Positions 1-42,195 of a stretch of DNA of 64,000 bases are shown in pieces. A program made the position numbers and the translations under genes. The DNA is taken from contig CAVNZM010000002.1 of assembly GCA_963693365.1 (NCBI GenBank), positions 3,348,001-3,412,000 on the forward strand, in the 5' to 3' direction. Within the stretch, counting starts at the first letter, position 1; every line of letters starts with the position of its first letter. The DNA comes from Amoebidium appalachense (Eukaryota > Ichthyosporea). The notes under the pieces are model-generated. The model saw only the letters and a list, made by a program, of their open reading frames with translations. It had not been told where the DNA came from and made no database searches.

Positions 1-101
1 CCACCCCAACACCCCCACCCTGCCTCCCCCCTCCCCCTCTCTTACCCAGTCCCCCCCACCCCTCTCCCTCCTCTCCCCCCCGGCCCGCCTGGCAGCGGCG
101 C

Positions 102-139
<38 letters not shown>

Positions 140-157
140 ATACACACACACACACAG

Positions 158-20609
<20,452 letters not shown>

Positions 20610-21586
20610 CTATTCGGAATATTTGTCCCAACGGTCCCTTGGCCAGCGATACGCCGACAGCAAATCGCGCAATTCGGTCGGCTCCGATCCGAAATATACC
20701 GTGGAAACTGAGCGTAGACCATACCATTGATTTATTGCTATCGGTGGTATTTTTCATGTTTTTTTGTTTTAAGGATTGTCTTCGTCTTTTTCCCCCTCTT
20801 TCTCTCTTTGCAATTGTACACGATTAGTGTATCACGCTGCGGCTTTTGTATGTTAAGTTGCTAGAGCAAGCCACATACACACACCCACACAAACATTTAC
20901 ATTAGACACATGCAATCCATACAAACCATATGTACACGACTATTAATGCAAATTGTGTGTCGTACCTTTGACCCATTCTATACCTAGACGAACGCTGGTT
21001 TCACGTAGCATAGCAGAGATATGTCTGTACGAAGGATTGGTGATGATAATACCTTAGAAAACTGTTTTTCTTCATGCCTATTCGTGCGTATTCATGACCG
21101 CGTCGGAATGTTGTTATTTGAATAGAGATGTAGGCTGACATCAAATTATATTTAGAAGCTAAAGCACATGTTTTTGTTGAATTTAATCATTGCGGGAGGG
21201 CGGCCGCAGCTTGCTAGAATAGTAATGCACATTTGATGATGGTAGTTGAAATCTCTGAAATTCAAGATTGTTCTTGTTGGTGACCACATGATGTATATGC
21301 ACGAAACTTAAGAAAGATGGGCTGGCAGAAAGATGATGTTGGCAGAAAATGTATAGGCGCTTTCTAAAGACATAACCGAAGTGATGATAAATATGTAAAT
21401 GATGTTGAACTTGATAGCACGGCGCTGACGGCTCAAAGATAAAACGTGATATTAAAATATTAAATTTGATAGATCGTTGATCAAAGCTTGATTGTTTCGT
21501 ATGTACACTCTCTGGCTTTGCAAAGTGTTCGTAAACAAACCATTGGGCACAATCCAAATTTGTATGTGATGTGCTTGTTCACGTTA

Positions 21587-21641
<55 letters not shown>

Positions 21642-22053
21642 CTTTGTGTGTATTTCTGTGTGTGCGTCCGTGCAACATGATTTGCACATGACATAATCAA
21701 ACCATCACAATTCGTTTTCTTTTCTTTCTTTCTTTCTCTTTTTTTTCTTTTTTTTTTTTTTTTTTCCTACACATGTCCACAGGCACTGCGTTGCACGTTG
21801 TGGCACCCAACACATGCATCTATCTATATGTGGAATACACGTGTTGCACAGTGACTCACACAGGAACAATCTGGATTAACATGGTACATCCGTCTAAGTG
21901 CTTCCCTCTGCGGCCCACGTTTTTGGAGGCCCTGAGTAGGGATACAACGATTTAATGCGAGGGTGGGAGAGCGTGGTGGTCTTCGAATAAAAACTTACGG
22001 AGGCCCCCAGGGAGGAGGCCGGGGGGGGTGTACAGGAGGCCTTGGGAGGGGAG

Positions 22054-22090
<37 letters not shown>

Positions 22091-22191
22091 AGGCCAGAGG
22101 GGAGAGAGGGGGGGCGGAGGGGTTGTTATGTGTTAGTGAGGGGTTCTTCACTAGTTTGGAGAAAAGTACGGGGATAGCCGGAAGACCGTCG

Positions 22192-22223
<32 letters not shown>

Positions 22224-22388
22224 GGACTGGGAAGGAGAAGAAATAGTGGGTGGGAATGTGAATATATATGGTCATATGCCAGATATAGAGCGATATCCGA
22301 TTTTTAGCTAATAAGGACTCATTTGACAAGTGTCCTAATTTGTCAATGCGAATTATATATCAGTCACACACACACACTCTCTCTTTCA

Positions 22389-22539
<151 letters not shown>

Positions 22540-23475
22540 ACTCACACACGCGCGCGCGCAAGCGCACACACACACACACACGCACACACTCTCTCTCTCT
22601 CTCTCTTTCTCTCTCTCCGAGTCTCTCTCTCTCCCTCTCCCTCCCCTTCTCCCTCTCTCTCTCTCTCTCCCCCCTCCCTCTCAATCTCCCTCAGTTTCCC
22701 TCTCCCTCTCCCTCTCCCTCTCGGAGAGTCCCTCTCCCTCTCCCTCTCTCTCTCCCTCTCCCTCTCCCTCTCCCTCCCTCCACCCCTCCCTCCCTCTCCC
22801 TCCCTCTCCCTCCCTCCCTCCCTCCCTCCTTCCCTTCCCTCCCTCCCTCTCCCTCCCTCTCCCTCCCCTCCCTCCCTCCCTCCTTCCCTTCCCTCCCTCC
22901 CTCTCCCTCCCGCTCCCTCCCTCCCTCCCTCCCTCCCTCCCTCCCTCCCTCCCTCCTTCCCTTCCTCCCTCCCTCTCCCTCCCTCCCTCCCTCCCGCTCC
23001 CTCCCTCCTTCCCTTCCTCCCTCCCTCTCCCTCCCTCTCCCTCTCCCTCCCTCCCCTCTCTCTCTCTCTCTGTCTCTCCCTCTCTCTGTCAGATTCCATT
23101 CACTGCCTTGCGTGTGCACGCGCCACTGGGACCCGGTCTCCTTGGCAATATTTAAACAAATTACAACCGAATCTCAGACCATTGCAGTATTAGTTCACTA
23201 CTGATTCAACCATAGTTTTGCCAACTCACTCAGATGGTCTTATTATTATGTTAATACTATTCAATGGTGGGAAGTTCAACGTCACTGTATGCACCTGCTT
23301 AGCCACGATTCTGATGCCTAGTAGATACCATCCTGCCTGAGTAAATAGGCAGATCTAGAGATCTCGAGCCAAGTTGAACACGGTAGTCTCCGTGAGGTGA
23401 AATGGGGTTAAAATTTCAAAACAAAACAGAACAAAAAAAGCCTACTACATAGACTGCTGACACAAATAATGCATT

Positions 23476-23626
<151 letters not shown>

Positions 23627-23693
23627 AGCCGTTTTTATAATCTAGTTGCCTGCATGACGCCCAATATTTAAAACACAGTGGCTGCTTAGATTT

Positions 23694-23745
23694 CTGTAAC
23701 AATTCAAATGGCAAGGGACGTCCCTTACCATTTGAATTGTTACAG
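23694..23745. repeat. Perfect inverted repeat (hairpin)
   Basis: CTGTAACAATTCAAATGG is followed, across a short AAGGGACGTCCCTTA centre, by its complement CCATTTGAATTGTTACAG. The whole ~52-bp block is an almost perfect palindrome with no spacer. Confidence 0.85.
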
Positions 23746-23829
23746 ACTTCTACATTGTCATCAGAGTCTCAGACTCCAAGAAGGATATTGACCTCGGATT
23801 TTTTTTTTTTTTTTTTTTTTTTTTTGGGT

Positions 23830-23860
<31 letters not shown>

Positions 23861-24030
23861 TGGGGGGGAGGGGGGGGGGGGGGGGGGTTTGGCTGGGTGT
23901 CACATTGGGGGAACCGGTTGCAGGGTTGGAGGACAAGTGGAACCATATAGGGGGGGGGGGGGGGAGGAGGGGAGGGAGGGAGGGGGGGGAGGGGGGAGGG
24001 GGGAGGTTTGAAAGATAGACATATACCATC

Positions 24031-24083
24031 TTGTGTGCACTTGTCTCTGAACACCCTTTCAAATTTAGAGACAAGTGCATAAT
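24031..24083. repeat. Imperfect stem-loop
   Basis: GTGCACTTGTCTCT and its complement AGAGACAAGTGCA flank a ~18-bp loop. No flanking T run argues for a terminator. Confidence 0.6.
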
Positions 24084-24121
24084 AAAATTTTGATAATGAT
24101 ACATCAGCGTGTTTTGTTGCT

Positions 24122-24153
<32 letters not shown>

Positions 24154-24156
24154 GTG

Positions 24157-24187
<31 letters not shown>

Positions 24188-24199
24188 GCGCTGTACACA

Positions 24200-24273
<74 letters not shown>

Positions 24274-24448
24274 ATATGGCAGCCAACCTCTGCATCATTT
24301 CGAAGTTACGGTGTCTTTTATGAAATTATAGTTACATTTGTATAACACCATGCATCCTGCTCACATATCCGACGGGGCATGCCTGCATGTTCTTAGCGCA
24401 GTATATCTCCAACTATATCTCCATTACAATATATCTGCATTGTAATAT

Positions 24449-24495
<47 letters not shown>

Positions 24496-25238
24496 ATAAA
24501 TAAATAAAAAAATTGAAATCCCCTAAATGGCTCATACATTCACCTTAACGGCTAAAACAGTACAGTCAATAAAAAACGGTAAAAAAAAAAAAAAAGAAAA
24601 GAAAAAGTTAAACACTACCGCAACAGAAACCGCCATACAACATACACTTTAAAACAAAACTGCTTAAAGGGAGGGAGAAAAGGAAAAAAAGCAGCAAGAG
24701 CTTGAAATAAAAAGAAAAATCGTTCGCGGGCCGCCGAGCGGTCACCCACACGTCCCGATCTCGCGCATTCCGATGCGCCCCCGTCCAATCAAAAGACGAT
24801 CTGACAATCTGACCTCCGAGATACTAAAATACAACGTCGTATATCTCTTGGCCCTTTCATATGATCGATATACAAACTTTTCAGCTACTTTGCATGCCTT
24901 TTTCGCGATTTTTACTGAATATGGCATGTATACGATATTTATATTATATACTATCTAGATTGTGTTATGGTAAAACATGTATACTGTGTACATGAAGTGT
25001 GCAGACTAATGTTAATGTAAGTATCTATTATAATGTATATGTGCATTTTAGAGATATATAATAAAACGTATCATGTAAGAAAGAACATAGGATCTTGTGT
25101 ATATCTGCACAACAACGCCTCAGAAATATACTCAATTGGTGTTTCATGAGTTACGGAGACAACCTGGTCTAAAGTACCTTCTTTCGTATATCCAAACTAA
25201 CTCGAATCCTTACCGGTGTTTATTATATTTTCCGGTAT

Positions 25239-35781
<10,543 letters not shown>

Positions 35782-36865
35782 CTAAACAAGAGGTTAGACA
35801 GGGATGTTTAAATCCCAGGTGTCTATATCTTATGTGAGTGTGTGGCAGTGGTGGTGGTGGTTGGCGAGGTAGGAATTAGGGGGGGGGGGGGGGGGTTTAC
35901 AGGGTTAGGGGGAAGGACTGGAGGGGGAAAGGCTTGGGATGGGCCAATAAATTTTGCAGCAAAATACCAACATAGCACAACCGTTTACAGGGTTGCAATA
36001 AATAACCCTATTGCATCAAGTAGAGCAGCCCGAGATCAAGGGCTAGCGAGTGCAAGCTAGCTATCAGGTGAAGGGAGGGAAGGGTAGGGGAACAGTGTGG
36101 GCAGGGGGCCGGCCCGACGGCGGCGGGGGGGAGGGGGGGGGGGGGGGGGGGGGGAGGGGGGAGCACGGGGGGAGGGGAGGGAATCGCGCAAGTATTATGT
36201 TCGGCAAATTTTCACTGTATGCACGCATTTTAATAAACCTTTCGCCAAGTACACTGTAAAGTTAGATGTGTTGGCGTACGCACATAAGCATTTTTAGTCT
36301 AACGTGAAAGTACAAACGTACTGCCCTATCACTCCATGAATTCTACTTTATGATGGGGGTTTGTGTGTATATGTGTGTGTGTGTGTGTGTGCGCACGCGC
36401 GTGCGCGTGTGTATGCGTGCGTACGCTCGCCCGCCTGTGTGTGTGCGTGCGTGCGTGCATGATATGATAGCGCATGTGTGCGCGGTCACAGGGTGCGTGT
36501 GGTTGTGTACTTGCCTGCATGTGCCTGTTTACGCCGTGTGTGTGCCTCACGGACTATTGGCTGAATGCGCAAGGGTGTGCGTGGTTGTGTACGTATACGT
36601 GTGTACGTTGTAGGTGCGTGTGTATGTGGGCTTGTCGGTGTGAAGTGTGTATGTGGTTGTGCGTGCCCTGCTGTGCCTGCGTGTGCCTGGATGGGCGTGG
36701 GCGTGCAAACAAGAGTCAGCGTGTGTGTGCACTTCTGAGCAAGTGTGCGCGTGTGCTTGTGCATATGTACGAAGGCGCCGTACTCGCCTGTAGATGCTTC
36801 TGTGCATGCGTCAAAGCCATGAAGACCGTGTTTTGAAGTTGAACAGCAACTCCTGAGCCACTCAC

Positions 36866-36907
36866 CTCTTCAAAAACAATGAAATCCTCAGTCAAACTTC
36901 TGGACTC
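36866..36907 (-). CDS. Candidate upstream exon of the bHLH-zipper gene
   Basis: On the minus strand the frame ESRSLTEDFIVFEE ends at a strong GTGAGT donor (36865-36860) in phase 0, which is what exon 35781-35670 needs. An in-frame stop lies just upstream, so the acceptor must be one of several AGs within 25 bp; I cannot choose. A further possible 5' exon is at about 37733-37619, ending in GAGAG before GTATGC, with ATG within it. Confidence 0.45.
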
Positions 36908-38446
36908 CTTGGAGCAGGGAGCTCACGACCAGTACTCTGAGTTCTGATAAGTCTATACACACTGCATATCTACAAACCTATTCACCTCTTTCTCTGTTTC
37001 ACTTACTAAGTTAATGGATGTGGGCATATACACGACAACTGGCACTGGGTTACTGGCTCAGTCGCGATCGAACAACAAGGGTTTCGTGTAGTATGCAGTG
37101 CGGCATGCAAGGTGTGGTCTCACGCGTAGCTGAGTAGATGTTGACGTTTCGAGGACTGAAGTAAACAGTAGCATTAATAGCTGTATAAAGACAATAAGTG
37201 AGGTGATTAACTAATATTAAAAACAAAGCAAATGTTTCTAGAATCTAGTGAGTACTACGGTACCGGCAGTGCGTATGCTTTGCACGGTTTATTTTATCCG
37301 ATCACTGGCTGTGAGCTTGTAAGACTGAGCGGCTCCTGGCAGGGGCGGCTCACCATGGCATGTTACCTGCAGATATATCCTGTATTGCTGGGTTAAGAAA
37401 AAAGCTTTTTGTTTGATATCCGTGTTCTACAAACTGTCCGAACTGTTATGATGTGACTGGATGATGGCTGGGTCTGTACGTGTGCCACGGTGTGTGCGAG
37501 TGTGAGTGTGTGTGTGTTTGTGTGTGTACATATAGATAAAACATAAAGGTACCTTATTACATGAGTACAGTAGGCAGCTTGTAATGCATTATAAGAAAAA
37601 AAAACTGACAGTGCATACCTCTCATTCGATCGGCCCCACACTCAACACTTCGTGGGAATGTTTGAAGAGCTCTGAGATACACATTCATGAATTTACAGGG
37701 TAGATATCCTTTTGACCGGCAGTAACGAGCCCTGAGAGCGGCTGGGTGCACACTACAGTCACCGGCCGAGCTGTCGTCTTACAGAGAGAAAACGAAGCAC
37801 TCGACCTACTACCGTTCAATATGCGGGGAGTGCGCTCGGTACATTACAGCCGTCCCTAACCTTAACTCTATTATTCCCATGGCTATTGTTTTTCAACCGT
37901 CCCATCCTCCCACCCACCCGTCTGTTTCTGACGCGCTTTTGATCGGTGTTGATGTTGTCAATGAGCAGGTCACCCGTTCAGCTCATCACAATCACCTTAA
38001 GGGAATCTTCGGTGCATGCATCTCTCCTTTATATATGTGCCTCTCTCATGCTTGTGTAATTTGTTCCCCGTAAGCTCCTTGAAATACAGCGCTGAGGGAG
38101 GTTTGTTCTCACATCGAAGCAGCAGCACCCATGGCCCACATGTGCACGGTAGGGAGTTTGGGCACCAACCTTTCCACTCAGTTACATGCATTTACGTAAC
38201 TAATGTAGCTGGACTAGGACCATTCGACTGCGTGTGCCAAGTTCTGAGGGTCGTTTGAAGCAATTTTTTTTCCTAATATGCTACCGTAACCCATCAGTTA
38301 CCGTGTCACGGCATCGTCGACGTGTCTGTTTCGGGCCTGGGATCGGTGACTGTTTGGTCAATATATTTTGTAACACACACGTGCACTGTGTGTACGCCAC
38401 CTGAATGACTGCTGCTACGAGCACATGATATTAGCGAGGGGAGCTG

Positions 38447-38497
<51 letters not shown>

Positions 38498-39068
38498 CTT
38501 GGTTTGTGAGTTTTTTTTGGATAGATGAAGGTAGGTTTTATGCTTGCTTGTGCAGAAGACGGCATAGTCACGGCCCTCATTCACGGGCCTCAAAACGGCC
38601 CACAGTGAAAGACCTTCACCTTCCATTTGCCCCCTTGTGTACAGCCAATCGAATGGTTGTTTGTTAACCCAAAAAAAGCTAATACTTTATTGCTTCAATG
38701 AGCATGCACGTTTGCTATCTAAATGGAGCTATCAGTTTTGGCGCCAAAACTTTCAAATTTCTGGAGATTGGCTTCACTCTTGGCGCACACCCCGGTCTCG
38801 GGAGACAAACATACGTATACACCTGACAGAGCAATTACGCGACAACCATCTTTATGAATGCGTAATAATAGAAGCCTCTCGGAAGCTCTAAAGAAAAAAA
38901 CTCAGTTTCTCATACTCCAGAAAGCTTCTAATTCCGTCAATCATCGTGGATGTTGGTGCTTCCACATGCAGGGGACAAAAAGAGACACAATCCGGACTCC
39001 GAGGCATAGAGGGCCTTACAGACCCATCTAAACTCTTTCCGTGCACACCTACCATAGCACAAATCACC
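36908..39068. other. Region without a firm gene
   Basis: Apart from the possible 5' exon at about 37733-37619 (minus), I see no supported coding exon. It is notably poor in long microsatellites compared with the rest; only (AT)21 at 38453-38494 stands out. It probably contains the promoter of the bHLH-zipper gene and that of the CX3C ORF. Confidence 0.5.
38736..38749. promoter_or_regulatory. E2F-like palindrome TTTTGGCGCCAAAA
   Basis: A perfect 14-bp palindrome matching the E2F/DP consensus (TTTSSCGC) on both strands, 320 bp upstream of the ATG of the CX3C ORF. Function is inferred from the motif only. Confidence 0.4.
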
Positions 39069-39590
39069 ATGCCCCCTTTACTGAACATTCTCGGGCTTCT
39101 TATTCCTCTTGCTTCGTTTGCACACTGCCGAGGCATAATGATGAATTCAGAACAAGACCCGCTTTCCATCTGCATCACACAATGCAACCAGCAACTCTCA
39201 ACAAGAAGACCGAGCAAGCTCACAGATGCACTCATCTTCGCGTGCATTCAGGACTGCAAGGCACCATTATATCTCACTAGCTCACAGAAAGACTACAACG
39301 AGCAAGAAAACGACGAAGAAGAGGAGCAGAATGGGACTGATGCGAACATGTGGTTGCTTTTGGAAGAAACTAACGGAGAAAATGGGGACGATGAACCGCA
39401 ACCACCGCAAGAAAATGCCGTGCTAAAAGGAAATGCAGACGAGGAGGTTAACTTTGCGGGTATAACGAGAACTACAAACTGTAATGACGTGTGTAGTCCG
39501 CCTGTTGTAAGACCGACAGAAACGAGATCGTGTCACGAAACATGCGAGTTGGTAAAGAGCTGGGATTCTGCTGGTTTGGGGCAATATTAA
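39069..39590 (+). CDS. Putative secreted acidic protein with four CX3C motifs
   Basis: A single-exon ORF of 173 residues from ATG 39069 to TAA 39590. The frame is open further upstream to 38946, but this ATG is chosen because it begins a good signal peptide: MPPLLNILGLLIPLASFAHC. The mature part contains CITQC, CIQDC, CNDVC and CHETC, the first and second pairs about 32 residues apart and the third and fourth about 20 apart. Between the pairs lies an acidic, Asn/Gln/Glu-rich stretch (EENDEEEEQ-like). Lack of introns is unusual here, so it could be a chance ORF, a retrocopy or a terminal exon, but length, signal peptide and paired cysteines argue for a gene. Paired CX3C is also the hallmark of small Tims and CHCH proteins; those lack signal peptides and have different spacing. 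Family not recognised. Confidence 0.55.
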   Translation: MPPLLNILGLLIPLASFAHCRGIMMNSEQDPLSICITQCNQQLSTRRPSKLTDALIFACIQDCKAPLYLTSSQKDYNEQENDEEEEQNGTDANMWLLLEETNGENGDDEPQPPQENAVLKGNADEEVNFAGITRTTNCNDVCSPPVVRPTETRSCHETCELVKSWDSAGLGQY

Positions 39591-41251
39591 TAGCAAGCAT
39601 ATGCATCTCTCTAGACGGTCAGAACAGCAGGTCAGAACTCGAATTCGAGGTCTCACATAATCAGCGAAACGGAGTTGAAAGCTAGCTCGGAGCTAGTGAT
39701 GTGTAAGTAAATCCAAGAATGACTATAAACTTGCTTATCATTTGTATAGATGCAGCGGCAGCGTCGGCCTGGCATGATTTCTCTATTTTGTGTAACGTTT
39801 GGGTATGTATAGGCTTGTTGTTCTCTTATCATCTGCAAAGCTTGTTCAGCCGTTTATCAGTTTATCATGATCATATTGTATATATGTACATACATAAATG
39901 GCATCTGCAGACATGCATCGATATTCATTATGGCTCGTATACAAACACAGTTAACCTAGCTGCTAGTAAACGGAAAGGACCCCAAGTTACCAAGGGCTTT
40001 TTTGGGGGGCCCCGGGGGGAAATTCGAAGTAACGAGATTTCCAGCCAATATTCTGAGCGAGCGCTACCACGGACTTCCCGGGGAAAGAAGGATCACGGGA
40101 GAATAATAATTAAAAAACACTCAAGAGAAGACCGTAAGTTAGCCAATTGAAATTAAGTGTGTGCACGTACACACGCTCGAGGGCACGAACGACTTGTACC
40201 CATGTGACACTGTACGTGAGCTGTGTTTGTGTGTGTATGTGTGGGGGGGATGTATGTGTGATTTCACTCGCGAGAACGTTTGTGCTTGTATATGTAAGGG
40301 ACAGGGGGGGGGGGGGGGGGGGGGGAGGGGGGGGTTGGTAGGGTATGACGAACCCCCCGGTGCATGTGCGTGCACATACGTACACGTGTACGTATGTGCA
40401 CACACATGCACCGGGGGGTTCGTCATACCCTACCCAACCCCCCCCCCCTCCCCCCCCCCCCCCCCCCCCCCTGTCCCTTACATATGATTCTTGTACACAC
40501 ATACCGCTGTGACAAGTCCATCATGCACCATGGCCAATTAGATAGTTGGCATTTACACACCTTCTTGCCCACTGTATACAACGTGCATGCACACATGCGC
40601 ACACACGTACGAACGCACACTCACACGTGCCCAGACCAACACAACACCACTTCACACACATCCACCCACCCACAGTATTATTTGTAGACAAACCATGTGC
40701 ATAGCTTAAAAGTTTGCACAAGCGAACACGGAATAGTCATTTTTTTGGAAGTTTTATCCAAGAATTCACTGCACCTCTGGGCAGTGTGCACGACCCAAAA
40801 ACAGTGATGGAAGCCTGTGTGACATGAGTATATCTAAAGCCAATTATATCTCGGTTTGTATTTATGTTTAGATATACGCGTGCAGAGAGATCGTCTAGAC
40901 GCGTGTCATAAGGACTCGAAACTAAATCCTCTATGTATGTGCAAAGTCACAAACACCTTTAACTATATTACCACACCCGAACTCAACACACCTTGATAGC
41001 ATATATGAAAAAAAGGAAGCAAGAACACTTGCGCACATACTGCAAGTCTAGTTAACATTTCAATAACATTATTCACCTTGGAACGCCTCAACAATCAACG
41101 AACCACAAACAAACAAACAAAAACACAAACCAACAAACACACAACCATTACAAAATTCCATAGGAACGGGGTTTTACTTCGCCGCAGTACACATCAGATA
41201 GCCAGTCATTTTTACGTATCACCACAGCAAATTTCGGCATTAGGGGGGCTT
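39591..41251. other. Intergenic region
   Basis: No supported gene. It contains the 3' flank of the CX3C ORF, the long palindrome at 40290-40485 (listed separately) and unique AT-rich sequence. The hnRNP K-like gene ends at 41252 on the minus strand, so these two genes converge. Confidence 0.5.
40290..40485. repeat. 196-bp near-perfect palindrome (foldback)
   Basis: The left arm reads ATATGTAAGGGACAGG, a G run, GGTAGGGTATGACGAACC, then GGTGCATGTG. The right arm is its complement back to CCTGTCCCTTACATAT. The centre is GTACACGTGTAC, with no spacer. Arms are about 97 bp and differ only slightly, chiefly in homopolymer length. It could form a cruciform in DNA or a long hairpin in RNA. Confidence 0.85.
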
Positions 41252-42159
41252 TTACTTGTCGCCACGGCGGCTCAGCTCCTCCTGGATCTTGCTGTTGAGC
41301 ATAGAACAGGCCTTCTCACACTGGCTCACTGTGCCGGTGAGGATCACCTGCCGCTCAAGTGCACCCGGGATGGGGTCTGTCACCTTGATCTTGCAGCCGG
41401 ACGTGTTTCTGAATAGCCGTGGAAAGTTGGTAGGTGGGTTAGAGAGGGTAAAGCGGGAAGAGGGGCGGGAGGGGGGGGGGGGGGGGGGGGGGGGGGGTTG
41501 TCAAGCAAAAACGTCGGTCGGTGCAAAAAGAAACGGGAAATCTAACAAGCCACTCTCAAAAAATATAGCCACACACCACCCTAGGTGTGTCCACGTTTCA
41601 CATACATGTTCCTGAAGTTGCTCGTGATAGCACACCAACACAACCAACGGCAGCAGGAACAAAAAAATAAATACACAAACAAACAATCACACACCCACAC
41701 GGAAACATTTACACATCAGAATTCACACTTCTTCCCCTCCAACTCCCTCTCCCCCCCCCACACGAATTCTCCAAACGTGCACAAACACACCAAAACTCAC
41801 CTGATCTCGTTGATCTTGACACCGCCCTTGCCGATGATAGCACCCACATAGTCCTTGGGTATGTTCACAATCTGCACCGTCTCACCGGGCCCGGGGGTCT
41901 GCCCGGCAACGGCCAAGGCTGCACCTACGGGCATAGAACCGGTGGAGGAGGTGGCGGGCACGGTGGCTGCAAGGGACGCCGTGGCTTGCGCCTAAAAAGG
42001 AAATGGAATGAATATGAATGAGTGGGTGGGTGGCTTGTGTGTTGAGAGAGAGGGGGGTGGGTAGGTGTGTGGGGTGGGGTCGGGGGTTGGGAGAGGGGGG
42101 GAGAGGGGCGGGGGGAGGGAGGGAGGGAGAGAGAGGGAGGGAGGGAGGGAGGGAGGGAG

Positions 42160-42195
<36 letters not shown>

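Noticed and set aside
38637-38891. Plus-strand 84-codon ORF before the CX3C gene
   Set aside because: No signal peptide, domain or splice connection; overlaps the putative promoter with the E2F palindrome.
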